Assembly: GCF_022458985.1 (NCBI RefSeq)
Contig: NC_061777.1
Location: forward strand, 11,745,668 to 11,809,667
Direction: 5' to 3'
Length of the DNA: 64,000 bases
DNA from: Mugil cephalus
Taxonomy: Eukaryota > Chordata > Actinopteri > Mugiliformes > Mugilidae
Shown: in pieces, positions 47,001-62,269 of the stretch
How the letters are laid out: each line of letters opens with the position of its first letter
Numbering within the stretch: the stretch's first letter is position 1
Program-made: the position numbers and the translations under genes
Notes under the pieces: generated by a model
The model's database searches: none
Told to the model about the DNA's origin: nothing
What the model saw: only the letters and a program-made list of their open reading frames with translations

Positions 47001-49663
47001 CTGATAAGACCAGATTTACATTTCAAAACTTCAGTAACTTACACTATATATAGTGAATATACAGTATATATATATATACAATATATAGTGAAAAATCAGT
47101 CTTGACATATGCGTCATTACAGTGGCTGCAAATCACATCAACTGTATTAGATAATGATGCACAGAATTGTCTTTTAATCTGCTAATTTGAGAATGTAAAT
47201 GTGCAATAATGTCAACATTTCCCCATTTCTTGTTCCTCATCTCTATTGTTCAGCTGACGGATGGAGTTCAGAGCTTGGAGGCGATGGAATATCAGTCTAT
47301 CCCTGCTCTCAACGAAACACTGAGGTAAAGGGCTGATCTGTGAAACACTTAACTGCACTGTGACTGTTTTGTTGTTTGAGAGTGCACGAAGAGGGAGTGT
47401 AGTAGCGCATGCATTCAAGTGGTTTACGTACAGGCCCGGTGCAAAGCTGCAGCTGCAAGGGAAGATGGTTTGCAGACTTGGTATGCTGCTGTTGGGGCCG
47501 TCCAACATCAAGGTGCTTGGTGGTGAAGTGGAGGACTTGGTGGACAGGAATAACCAGGTGAACTTTAACCAGTCCATGTGTCTGGTTTGTGTTTAATCTG
47601 ATCATTAAATCACTGTTGAAGGTCCACTGTTCTTATACAATTGTGGATAAGATGCAATGAGAGATGTTCAGATTTGAAGGTAGATTTCCATAATGCTGTG
47701 TTATAGGGCAGGGTCCTGTGCCGGATGTTGGGACTTCCCGAGGAGCAGCAGCAGGAGCAGCAAAATGCAGAGGAGGCCCCACCAGCACCACAACAAGGTA
47801 CGTTCATGAGAGTTTGTCTTTACAGGTAGATCATATGCTTCAAAGATGGAAACATGTATAGCATATCACCAGTTTGCACATGATTATGTTGCTGTTTTCT
47901 TCTCCAGGTAACCAGGACATGGAGGACCTGGAGCTTGATGATGCAGAGCTGTTGGCCAGTCTGGAGAATGAGGATGAGGTTCAGATGCTGCCGGCTGAAC
48001 CAGTTCAAGACAGTGGCTACGGCACGATGCGCGAGACCCCCACTCAGTCTTCGAGGAGCTCTTCTGCCTCGGCGGTCTCATCCAGGTAGGTGGTTAACGG
48101 TGTGATTACACTAAGAAACAACAACTTTTTCCCCTTTAACACTGAGGGCCAAATGTGTTTATAATATAATTTTAACGAAGAAAAAATACCATATAAAGAA
48201 GGACCTTATTTTAGAAAAGCGGTTGCTGTTGGCTGCTTGTATCTTTGCCTAGTTTGCAGACAGTGGCAGCAACAACATTTCCTTAGAGATTTTTAATGAA
48301 GACAATGTTGAATGTGGAAAAATAAGAGAATGAGAAAGAGAATTATGGTATATTGACCAGCGTTTCCGTCTGGGAATCAAGTGGTACATAAATCTAACAT
48401 TTTCATTTTAAGATAAATGCTTTCCACAAATTATGAGCAAGTGGTACGGTGAGTTTATTTTCAGTTTATCATCTTGAAGCTGCCAGCAAAAAGTATGTAG
48501 GGTACCTCACCCCCCTTGTCTCCGAAGAGTATTATATATTGATCGTCACGTGCTTAAAACCACATTTAAATTTTATTATCTAGCATCACCGCTGGAACAG
48601 AGCCCCTATTAACTCTGATGTTTTAAGAACTCTTTTAATTGAATCCTGCGCAACCGGCCGGTGTCTTTTCAGGAGCGAAACGTCCGCCCGCTCTTTTACA
48701 AGTGGTTTGACCCACAGCGACAGAGGCGGTTTGCTCCGAGGTCGTCACGACGGCAGCGAACAAGAAGATCTCCATCGAGAGATGCAAGACGAGAACATGG
48801 CGGGCGAAGACTTTCCGACGATGTCCTTGACGAACTTCCCCTCGATGAGTCGGCCCGACTGTTCGGGCAGAGCTGCAAAACCACACGCTTCAAATAGCGC
48901 TGTGTCCAACGCCTCCAGATCCACAACACAGAAAAGAGACTATGAAGGATGCCCTAAAGCATCAAGGCCAGCAGCTTTAGAGCCACCACGTGATTTAGAT
49001 CCTGTAACTGACAGCGATTTTATGGGCGAAGACATGGACTGCTTTTTTGATGAGGGAGAAACTATAGGAGAACCATCTCCAAACACCGGAGCACTAAATA
49101 GATTCTCTGTTCAATCAGGGCCTGGTAAAGCAAAGACAGAGTGTGCAAGTTTACAGAGTTTACACGGTACACCTCCTGGACAGAGTTACACCTCTGACAC
49201 GCCATCGGTACCGGCTGTCACACTGACCTCTCCTCCATTTACATACCTGTGCTTGCTGGATGAATTGTTGTCTAAACCTCTAACCCACACCACAGAGGTC
49301 CGTGTCAAAGCTTTCATTGTGACTCTCTTGGGGAAACTGAGCAGCAACAGTGGCATTTGGAGCATCTCCGCTACGATATCCGACGGTACTGGTTACCTGG
49401 ATGCGGAGTTGTCCGATGAGGTGTTGACCGGCCTGCTGGGCTTCTCCGTGGCAGAGAAGGGGGCTCTGAAGCGAGACCCGGCGCGGAGGGGTGAGCTCGA
49501 CGCTGGCATGAGGAGGTGTCAGGAGGGGCTAGTGGACATGTGCTGCATCATGACCGTCGCGGTCCATCCGAATGGAAGGAAAGCTGTGGTGACCAAGGCT
49601 AACCCCGTCGGCGAGAAAGAACTCCGAGAGCTGGAGCAGCGGGTGAGAGACGGCAAAAAATAA
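44040..49663 (+). CDS. rmi1: RecQ-mediated genome instability protein 1, 8 coding exons
   Basis: OB-fold scaffold of the BLM-TOP3A-RMI1-RMI2 dissolvasome, which dissolves double Holliday junctions without crossover. Coding exons: 44040-44201, 45528-45638, 46223-46372, 47254-47324, 47434-47557, 47707-47797, 47908-48085, 48673-49663. They total 1878 nt and encode 625 aa, the human length. The N-terminal part (about residues 1-210) is the TOP3A-binding OB1 module: PFVWLEACVEWIQ, QWLLTDLRDLDHPVLPEG, RPWEAKPTRMLVLQLTDG, LGMLLLGPSNIKVLGGEV. DLELDDAELLASLENEDE begins the acidic, low-complexity linker. The C-terminal OB2 (about 483-625: PPFTYLCLLDELL, VKAFIVTLLGKLSSNSGIWS, DLVDMCC-like GLVDMCCIMTVAV) binds RMI2. 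All introns are GT-AG. The TAA stop overlaps an AATAAA. Confidence 0.95.
44860..45300 (+). mobile_element. Degenerate Tc1-like transposase fragment in rmi1 intron 1
   Basis: Contains TCCTGGTCTGACAAATCCTG, AAACAGCATGAATCCATCCTGCC..., GCTGGTGGTGGCGTCATGTG followed by GGGTATGTTTTCCTG, then GAACATGAC and GTGGCCTCTCGACCTCAACC-like sequence. These are recognisable pieces of a teleost Tc1-like transposase gene (SDES..., GGGVMVWGMFS, PDLNPIE regions) in order. Stops and deletions break every frame. Ends were not located. Confidence 0.75.
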
Positions 49664-51898
49664 ACACAGAGGGGAAGTGGGCGATAATGAGAAAATTACG
49701 GGGCGGCGAGGTATATTGCCCGTACGCAGAGATGAAAAATCACCAAGAAAACCGAAAATAACTTCACACTACAGCGCGGCCTTAAAAGTTTTCTTTCACC
49801 TATTAAAACCAAGGTATTTATTTATGTTCGGTGACCGACCCGCCCTTCTGCTTTCAGATTTGAAGAGCAGAAGGTGTGAACTCGATCTGTGATGATCAGC
49901 AAACGGTGCGTTGAAACGCGTCCCATCTGCTGTATGTTAATGCGACATCTTGCCGTTCGTCATGAGAGGGTTACACTCATTATTCGGCTAAAAATACGCA
50001 GCATTACTTGCAGCGAGTGTGTGTAGCGTATTAGTCCAGACGAACCAGAGGTGAGCCGTCCAAATTGTGAAGAGTGAAGCATGAGCGGTGGAGAAAGGGA
50101 AAGGGGGTGTTCATTTTCTGATTGTGGTAATGAATTGGCAGCCTTTGCATTCATTCATTAATTCTGACTGAAAAGTGATTGAATAGCCGAGGGCAGCGTG
50201 GGCCTTTAATAAACTCCCTCAGAGGAGAGGAAAGGGGAGATAAAGGAGAGGCCATGAGCTTTGATTATTTCTGTTTATTATAGATACACATCTATGTGTT
50301 TGTCTTTGATGAGCAAATACGCCACAAATGTCATGCTTTGCTTGTTTTTAATGTACAGTGTATTGAAATAAAATTTCTCTGTAGAGTTTATAGCGTTCTC
50401 TGACTAATGATGCATATGTTGCAAAGTTTATCTTTACATTTTTCCTTGGCCAGGATTAAATGAATAGCCAGACAAACTAGACGTCTGCGTTGGTATTTCT
50501 TTTACTAAATTTACGTAACGCACCGGTGTGCACTGTTTAAGCGCACATAGAGGAAAGTAAAAGTATCCGTGACCTATTATATGTCCTCATATAGCCGGAA
50601 ATCTGTCGTTACAACGAAGCATCTCTAGAATTTGCTTTGAGGAAATTACAATGGGTCTCGTCTGCCATCGTGTAGTGTAATTAGGCGTCAGTTTCTCATA
50701 CTTCAGTGTCTAAGGTGTGATAATGAGCCTCGGCAGGGAATATATATGGATATGTGCGCGTGTACGTCTGAGGGCTTATATTTGTGTTTGTGTTCGTGCA
50801 GGAGGGAACACACATATACTGTATGTTATTGTCTTATGCCACTGTGTGCACTTCCATTCAGGTAGCCGGTCTCGGTTCATTAAGAGCTAATCAGGTTGAA
50901 CATCTAAATCAGGACCCTGCTATGCATGTTGATAGGCTGTTATGTGCTAATGAAGCTGGATACGGTGGAGGGGGGAGAGGGCGAGGAGGGGAGGGGGGGG
51001 GGGAGCAACCCATAGGGAGATACAAGTGGAGTAAATATTAGGTGATAGAATAAATGAAATGAGAGGGGAGTGCTGTCTCAGTGGGTATGGAGGCGACGCT
51101 GCAGTCAAGCCTCCTCGTGCACAGCTCAGTACAGTATCTCGGTGGCTGTATGGCGAGTCGCTGCAAACGCCTTTTCACAAAATCACATGTTTATCTCATG
51201 TTAATTTGGCGTCAGGACGTAATCAAGGACGCGGGAAATCAAGAAAACAGGGAAGAAGAAGCTGAGATTTAGAAGAGCGATTAAAAGTACAATTAGGTTT
51301 AAATAACTGTTGCTGTTATTTCGGAACAAATTGTGCATATGATGAGGTGTGTGATGCTTCATTCCTCTATGATGTAGGGCTGTAAAAAAAAAAAAAAAAA
51401 ATTTAAAACGAGGTTTTAATTTGAAGAAATTAATTACAAGGTTTTAATTTATTTGCTCTCGAAAATCATTTGACGTGATTGAAAGATCCCCGGCAACGCT
51501 ATAACTAAATGGACTAAATGGACGTGGAGATTACGCTCTTGAACTTTGATGCCCCACATTTAGGCCTGCGTTAACGAGAAGGCTTCAAAGGGCCCAGAGA
51601 CAAAGAGACAATGCAGATGGAGGTCACACTAAATGAAATGATCGCAAGAGATTTTTAGGTAATTAATAAATGAAGTGTCGGAGAAAGTCAAATTTTTTTT
51701 TGTTATCGTGCACATCAGGAAATATTTTATCTATTTTATTCTACATTTATTTTATCTGTTTATTTTTGGCAAGTTTGCACGGAAAAAGTCGATATTATAT
51801 TTTTAGTTAACAGTGCACATTTCTATTCAAATGTCTTATGTTTTTGTGATGATACTTTTATACTCAAGCCAAATATTAAATGCAGGACTTATAAAGTG
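49664..51898. other. rmi1 3' UTR and downstream intergenic DNA
   Basis: Transcript end candidates lie at about 50206 (AATAAA) and 50367. Beyond them is AT-rich DNA with a G-rich run near 50970-51003 and an A-run at 51385-51400. No exon was found. Confidence 0.5.
50367..50372 (+). terminator. Candidate rmi1 polyadenylation signal
   Basis: AATAAA about 700 nt after the stop, in TGAAATAAAATTTC. An earlier AATAAA overlaps the stop codon and another lies near 50206. Confidence 0.4.
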
Positions 51899-51921
51899 TC
51901 TCTCTCTCTCTCTCTCTCTAC

Positions 51922-51970
<49 letters not shown>
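51899..51970. repeat. Compound (TC)n(TA)n(TG)n microsatellite
   Basis: TC units, then TA units, then TG units run without interruption for about 70 bp. Confidence 0.95.
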
Positions 51971-51976
<6 letters not shown>

Positions 51977-54900
51977 CGTTAAGGATTTGAATTCTTCCTC
52001 TCCCATCACAGCTGATATACAACATGTATGAATATAGTCTCTTAGTAAATCACCAGGATGAATGTGGTAAGTGAACAAATAAAGAGGATGCGACCGAGCC
52101 ATTTACGGCAGGAATTAGTTCCTCAAGTATCTTATGACCTTCATTATCTCCTCATAAACACGGTGTGCTGCGCGTGTGTCTGGGGTTCGTCGGAAAGCCG
52201 CGGCGCGCCGTCTTGTGAGGAAATGACAATTTTTGAGTCTTTAAAAGTTACGCAGTGGCACATGATAAATGATATATTTCAGAGGCAGCATGAGAAAGTG
52301 CTCGACTTCCCTAATAGCTTTCCATTTTCAACGTTATTTCCTCGTTTATGTAAGCTTTCCACTCCTGTCTCAGTCTGGAGTGCTACCAGGAGACAAAGTA
52401 AGCTGTTTCATCCCCCCGCGAGTTTGGATGTACCTTTCCAAATTACAGAAAGCAGCCTAGCAGAGGAGGCTGAGAGACGGGAGGGACACGGCGCACACGC
52501 GAGACAGAGAGCACTGTGCTAATTTTTCTAATGCTCATATACAGCTGCAGAGAACCTCTTTGGTCATTACAAATATCCACAACGTAAAAAGTACATGAGC
52601 AATCCTAATGCCCCTCCTGCTGTAGCAACTGTAATTTTCTTTGCCCTATTACATTCAGTAATGAAAAATCCAATTAGACAGCTCAACCTCTCTTTTAGGC
52701 CTCCATCAAAATGAGCAAATGGTTTCTCTTCATGGCAAAAACATAGCTCTTTATATCCGTGTGTGTATGTGCATGCCTGCCATAGCTTGAGGATGTGAAT
52801 CATTAAAGGAATAGAAAATTATGAGGAAATTGGACATGAGAAACAGTAAAGTACCTTTCTACTTTGTTTTGCCTCATCTGGATGGATGGAGGGGATGATG
52901 ATTGCGGTTTGAAAAGGAATGACAAAAGGGACCTATTTTGTGCTCATATCAAAGTTTTTAAGGGATGCGGCCCTGATGGATGCTGCATATATGCTGTTTA
53001 AAAAAATAAATAATAATAATACACCTTTGCGTAGTGTATTGAAAGGCAAGATATAGATTTACTGTTTAATAGACATTTCATCAGCTGTATTCAAATGTTT
53101 ATGGTGAAACATTCCGACGTTACAAATGTTAAATGCAGTCATGCCGCACACACATAATATCAAAGAGGATAGAGATATTTTACTTAAGTACAAAAGCGTA
53201 GAAAGATTCAAATAAAAATAAGTATTTATTTTAAATAAATACTTAAGTATTTAAGATGATTAATGTGTTATTAAGTTTAGAGAAAGTTTAGAGAAATCTA
53301 CTCATTGAGCTAAATCCTACAGGCCTTTATTCACATATAACTGATCATAATCACTGACACATTATTGCAAAAGTAATCCCAATGTAGCAGCTACTACTAC
53401 CGATACTCATACAGTAACTCAATTTCTGGTCATACTTTCTATCAATTGATCTGAATCTGCAAAGCACCAAGTAACCAAAGCTTGGAAATAAATGTAGCGG
53501 AGCACAGCGGAGGATCCAGTGCAGCGCCGAGCAGAATATTTCAAATTTGCACTAAGACAGGGCCTCAATCTTTCCTCCTCTTCATACTGGCCATTACCTT
53601 CCTAATGTGCTCGGGCGAGTGATGAAGGACAAAATCTACAATCTTCAAATTCTGCCTGAAAACGTATTCAAAAGTTTATCTGAAAATAACAAGGTGCTTC
53701 AGGAGCGAGTTAATCAAATCAGGATGATTTTTTTCCTCACATGATTTTCGCCCCTTAAGAAATCACCCCTTTGGAATGGACATACCATTAAGAGACTGAA
53801 ACAATTTTCAATTTTCATTTATTTGTGAAAATAGAAAATAGCAATTTACTGCCGGTCAGACGGAGACTAATATATTGTTTTGATGAGTTACTTTAAAAAA
53901 AAAAAAAAAAAAAAAGAAGTAATTTCCAAGCTTCCCAATACAATACTGACATGTAATAATGTGATACTTAGGTAGAACATTTAGTTCAAAGACATTTTCT
54001 GGGAGCTAAAAATGTAAAAGCAGAAAAATGTAAACAGCTATTTAAACCTGAATTAGGCTAAATTCAAGGTCACAACACACAGAATTTCATTTGGTCCACA
54101 TGTCCTTAGATTGTAGAGTAATGTATTAATTTCCGGTAAAAGAGTCTGTACAAGAGCTATATGCAGGATAGCTCCCTGTTGCGGGTTGTAAAGTCTTCAT
54201 CAGTATGAGGCAACAGACTTGACTTCTTTCACATATATCAAAGACTCAAATCAGGTTATTTTTTACTCTAATATATATATATTTTTTTAACTTCTAAACA
54301 GAGTCAGGCTGATAATCTTGACATCCTGTCAGAGTCCAAACAATCAGTAACTTGTGGACCTGCTGAACCGAGGCATGCAGACTGAATGACATTTGTGTCT
54401 ATCTGAAGAATAACAAGCGTTTCTTATCAATTTTTCCTGTCGGCTGCCTTCATTATATTTAAATGTGTTACGTTAAATGGGTTTTGAGACGTTGTCCAAG
54501 TATAGCATTTTTCCATGCAATGAAACCACATGTTTATCGTGTTTTAATGACTAAAACATTTTATTGCCACAAAGAAAAGATGTTTCGGCTGCAGTGCAGT
54601 AGCTCATAGATAATTCAGGTGCTGGTACGAGTCACTGCAGAGATTTCTTCTGCAGAAATTTGTTTATTCAGAATATTTAAAATACTTGGCTGAGTGAGGG
54701 CTGTTGTACCACTAGAAAGAAATGTTTCCTGTAATAGATGCAACATGGCATCAAACCTACATGATTTCCGGTGTTGCCACACGCACGTAGCTTGTATAGC
54801 GCTGCTAGTAATTTCGTGTCTCAGGCATTTTCAAAGCATGCTTGGAAAACCTTCGAGTATACTCGTTCAAATGCTTAAAGCCTCAAGGTCAGGAGTCTTA

Positions 54901-56094
54901 AAATAAAATCTGGACGTTTTAAATTGACGTTAATTAATAAAACATAATATAATAATACGATTAGTTGATTCCGCTAAATGTCTACGTTATGTCCTACACT
55001 GACATCATGAAAAAGATGTGAAAAGACCGTAATGATTCTGAAGATGTAATCCTGCAATTAAGGCGAGACAATTAATCCGGTCATTGACCTCTTACTGATG
55101 ACTCAGGTGAATGACGGTTAACTAGACTTAATGGGAAAGCCTATTAAAGAGACAAGTCTGAAAGAGTGCAGACAAACGATTGACAGGCCCACAATACAGC
55201 AGGCCTCTCTCCGCATTCGGTTCTCATGCTACCAATTCATTACTACCATTTGAATATGAGCAGGATGTACTTGAGGAGCAGGACTTAAAAGAAAAGAAAG
55301 CAAAGGTACCATATAAAGAGATGAATGAATGATTTTGCTGTGACAAGAAAGAGAATTGTTCACTCCCCCCACTTGTCCTTTCTTTCTGCTCGGAGACGAG
55401 GCAGCCTGAGAAGCTGGCCATTAGGAAGGTAATTTGACAAGCTGTGCCGAGTGCTTTTCCTGTGCCCTTGCACCTCTTGAACATCACGAAGTCTTGTTCT
55501 GTACCCTTAGTTAATATTAAGAAAATACACAGCATGGAAAGGGCTACAGAGGACGGCAAATGACAAGCAGTGTATCAAGAGCGTCTTCTGTTCGGGTCAG
55601 CGCGGCTCTGTGAACTCCGTGGACCTCAGAAGAGTGAGTCAGTCAATCAGTTGTCAGCCGGCTGTTTGCGGTTCGCACGCCCAGTTCCCGTTATAATTTA
55701 TTCATAGGGAAGATTACCGCAGCTGATCTTTTTGTGATCTACTCATATTTTTAGGTCGTGGCACTGCGTTCATCTCATTAGGCTTCACGTTCGTGGTTTT
55801 TGCACAGCTGTTTGTGTGTCCCTTGATGTGTCTTTGCGTGTATGTGCATTTTCTTTTTCCCCGTTTTTTTCTTTTTTTATTGGCAGAACTAAATGGCTTT
55901 AATTCAGGAGGAGGATGTGAAATGAAAGGTCATCAACAGGAAACCACCCAAACAAGAAGGAAATAAGTGCAAATGAGACCCATCAGCAGATATTAGGGGA
56001 CAGAAAGAGGAAATAATCAACGAGGAACTTTTGCACAGACAAAAAGTTCTCGATGTGGTGGCTCGTGGCTGAGAGGCTTTCTCAGTATGTTATA
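51971..56094. other. Gene-poor intergenic DNA with candidate conserved non-coding blocks
   Basis: No coding exon was recognised. Several 100-250 bp blocks (about 52590-52760, 53570-53790 and 55050-55170) have even composition, no simple repeats and many TAAT/ATTA and TGATT cores, as seen in vertebrate developmental enhancers. This is a visual impression without alignment. Confidence 0.3.
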
Positions 56095-56640
56095 CGATCA
56101 TCAGTATCAGAATCTCTTTATTGGACAAATGTACCATGTACACAGGAATTCTACCTGGTGTATCAGGGCAACATATATTAAATAAGTTAACTTGGCAAGA
56201 ATGAAGGACAAACAATATATACAATTTAGAAAGATATAAAAGTGGAAGTACACATGTGATGCAATGACCGGAGTAATTACAGGCAAGAAATGGCTGTTGC
56301 CGTGGATGGTGCACGCAGAAATGGATTGGTGTGTGCTGCTGTTTGAAGTGTCTTACAGGGAATGGTGGGGGGCAGGGGCCTGGGAGGGTTTTTTCAGGAG
56401 AGAGATGTCTGTTCAGGTGTCTGGCGGTTTTGGTCCAGAAGGACCTGAACCTGCGACCTGACTGGGAGTGAGCAGGGTGTGACGGGTTCCCCACTATCCT
56501 TCTATCCCTCTGCCTTGATCTGACGTTGTGCAGAACACGGAACATGGGGGTAAACTGTAGAAGTTGAAGTGAAAGACGGCACAAATCCGAACACTTGTTG
56601 GACTTCTCTACCCTACTCAACACCAACCCCCGGCCCTCAT
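56095..56640 (-). mobile_element. LINE 3' fragment (non-LTR retrotransposon)
   Basis: On the minus strand the frame 56626-56090 includes RDRRIVGNPSHPAHSQSGRR then FRSFWTKTARHLNRHLSP, resembling the C-terminus of teleost LINE polyproteins (NPSHP...SGRR.RS..TKT.RH). It is followed by a 3' UTR that ends GACAAATAAAGAGATTCTGA-like (complement of 56100-56125). The copy is 5'-truncated and degenerate. Confidence 0.7.
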
Positions 56641-57600
56641 CCTTCCTCCAATCCTGACCCCCAAACTGATGGACAGGTTAAGTAATTACCTTCCGTATTA
56701 AACTCGGCACAGTGCTATTTATAAATATACATTATTATTTCAATTTTGCATTCAATATTAAGTTATTCAAATAATACACAGGTTCAAATATTCTTTTATT
56801 TTATTTCAAACATGTGCAACAGTAGGGTGGCCGTTCAACTGCAATAAACATAAACATACCTGACATAAATGTACCTAACTGGTGTGTACATATGTGTATA
56901 TATAGTGTCTTGGCCAGTTGCGGGGAACCTGACAGAGTCAGCGTGTAATATGTGGCCTCGTGATTGGCTCAGCAGCGACAGGGGCGGGTCCTGCTGTGCA
57001 CAGGAGGCTTAGATTGACAGGTTGCTCCTGTATGGCAGAATGAGTGAAATGCTGACTGATAGATAACGTCTTTTGCCTCCATTTATCCCTTTACTGAAAT
57101 ATGTTGGATTCACGTTAATGTGTATTTAAAGAAATTGAAATTTGTGGGGCAAAATAAAATAATAAAAAATATATATATATATATAAAATATCTAATCAAC
57201 CAAAGATGTTGCGACGCCTCCCACAGCACCTCCAGAACCCCCTGCTGGAGACCTGATTTAACGTAATGAACGGCCATAGAGTTCATGCCTGTCTCTGAAA
57301 ACGATCACATGTAGATGTGGGAGGCTAATTTGTCAACTGACCGAGAGTATGTGCTGGATATGAGACCTCAGTTTCATAAACCAACAAGCATGATGTCGTT
57401 TGAGGTCTGTCTTTGATTATTATTTCTGACGGATGAACAATGGATATGCAAACTAACCTTGTGATTAACTTTTCTTTAGTGCATCTCAGATTTTCCAGGT
57501 TCCTATTTTTTATTTTTTTTTATTTGAACTAGTTTTTAGTTCAAAATAAATAAAACAAATATGGCAGCTACTCGATACTCCTCCTACTGTAAGTAACCTT

Positions 57601-57633
<33 letters not shown>

Positions 57634-59485
57634 CAAAACTAACTAATCTATTGCAAGTAGGGAGGAAAATTATACAAACAATCAAAATTAGTAATTCATT
57701 TATGCACATTCACACACATGCAAAACAAGTCTTGGATGTCTGTGGGGACATTATCAAGTCTTATTAATGGACCTGATCAGAAATGGTCCAGCTGGTTGCT
57801 AACTGTTGCTCATCCATTAGAATGCATTATCACACCCTTGCAAATGTCTTGCCCTGTAGCCATGTTTACTTTTTCTATTGACGCGAGTGCTTCCTAATTG
57901 ACCATTTCAGCAAATTTTAGTTTTGCATTCAATAGATATTTTGTTTAATTTTAACATTAGTGACGATTTTTATTTTCTTTTTCCATTAAATCAACAGGAC
58001 GCAGGTAAATATTTGGGGTTAATCGCTTCTGCTTAGTGGCTGCTGAGAGGTAAGGGTTTGGCCTCTGTTTGCATCTTTTGGGTTTTTGCGAATTTGGCTA
58101 GTAACCTTTTAGCCTCTATGTTTATTCGCAGACCTTTTACCCTCCTTGCATCATCTTAAAATCACCTTCTCCCGCCTCCACACTCTTCTCAATCTCATGT
58201 TGAAACCTTCTGCTTCCAAAGCTACTCAATTCAATCATCTGTCAGTGAGGGAAAACTGAGATGCCTCTCACTCTGAAATCCAATTTGATGAGCCCGGGGG
58301 GAGCGTAGAGGAGAGTGAGGGGGGAAGAAATTTTAAGGAGCTGTAACAAGGATGGACAGATTGAGCGGACAAAGCTGAGAAGAGGCTGAAGGAGAGGTGT
58401 TTGCTGACAGGAGGGTGGATGGGGAGAGGATAAGGGGGAAGCAAGAAAGAGTCAAGACTGTACCATGTTTGAATGGAGGCCGCGAGGAAAGACTAGCTGG
58501 CTTGCATGCTCGTACCTTTTACAACTGCAGATACTGACATCTGCATCTCCTCATTTTAATTACAAGGCCTGCTGTTAGAAATCTAAATGCACCTGGTGAA
58601 CAAAAGCTGGTCTTGTCCCCGGCCATGAAGCTGGATTATTTTGCCGCGATTTTCCTTTAAATTAAGACTCAACACTCGTGTGAAACCTCATCGCAGTGTG
58701 TCAAACCTGCTGACATTTCGACACATTACCGTGATGTGGGTGACGTGTTCTGATATTTCCTAGGCTCGCTGCCTTGGTGATGAAGGTTCACAAGTTGGCT
58801 CTCCTCATTTCCCCCCCCCCTCCAATGGCCTGGTACAGATATAAATGGAAAACGGTTCAGTCCACCTTTGCAAAAATTTGTAGTTTGCAAAAAAAGAAAA
58901 AAGAAAAAAAAAGGTAAAGAAAAGGGAGAACCAAAAACTTGGTCCTTGACATAACAAAGGTAGCCAGAAAAATTGCATGACAGTATGGTGAGTGGGATCT
59001 TTTATTTAATCTATACTATGTATACTAATATTATACCTGTTGCAACAACAACAAATCTCATCTGTAGCAAGAACAGTGACAACGGCGCACTCCCTTACAG
59101 GAAGCATGTCGATTAACGCATTAAAGCTTTACATGTAGAGAATAAACTACACCATTAAAACATAAATGGTAAACTGTGTCTCTAGATGCTGCAGACACAA
59201 TTTTAAAAGCTCATAGACTTCAAGACCTTCAAAGACCTCCTGAACGCAACAGGGTTCATAAATTCTGTTTAGCCATGAGTCAGGCTCTGCAGTTTCTTCG
59301 GACAAAGGGATATGGCTTTGGATGTACTCGCCGCTGGATATTTCCGCCATATTACGGCACTTTTTAAAAACCTTTCCTCTTCCCATTACTCACTGAGCAA
59401 CAACAACTCAACCACAAATAACAGACCGTTCATTATGAGCCTTTTTCTGGCATTTGGTGCCACTGGTCAGTGGGGCTCAATGATT
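56641..59485. other. Intergenic DNA
   Basis: AT-rich with a TA run at about 57169-57185, a TC/CA microsatellite near 57600-57640 and a C-run near 58813. Regions around 58140-58300 and 58500-58780 look unique and could be conserved non-coding DNA. No gene was found. Confidence 0.35.
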
Positions 59486-59499
59486 GTTACCATGGAAAC
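59486..59499. promoter_or_regulatory. Isolated X-box-like motif
   Basis: GTTACCATGGAAAC matches the RFX palindrome but is not next to any gene I can identify. It may be an enhancer site or chance. Confidence 0.3.
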
Positions 59500-59661
59500 G
59501 TGGTAAAGTGGATAAGTTTAAAAAAAAAAAGAAAAAGTCAGTCTTTAGTTTTGCTTTTCACTCATATGGTCTTTAAGGTCTCTTGATAAGTTCTGTGATG
59601 GAAAAGTGGTAAAGTGGATAACTTTTAAAAAATAAAAGTCAGCCTTTAGTTTTGCTTTTCA
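59495..59661. repeat. Local tandem duplication, about 104-bp unit
   Basis: GTGGTAAAGTGGATAA, an A-rich stretch, then GTCAG(T/C)CTTTAGTTTTGCTT occurs twice in direct orientation (about 59499-59560 and 59605-59661). Confidence 0.75.

Positions 59662-62269
<2,608 letters not shown>

Noticed and set aside
48707-48897. Separate gene starting inside the last rmi1 exon
   Set aside because: The frame continues the spliced rmi1 protein in phase from 48673; other-frame ORFs are shadows.
59147-59386. Open frames on both strands at 59.15-59.39 kb as an exon
   Set aside because: No recognisable domain, no convincing splice sites, and stops nearby.
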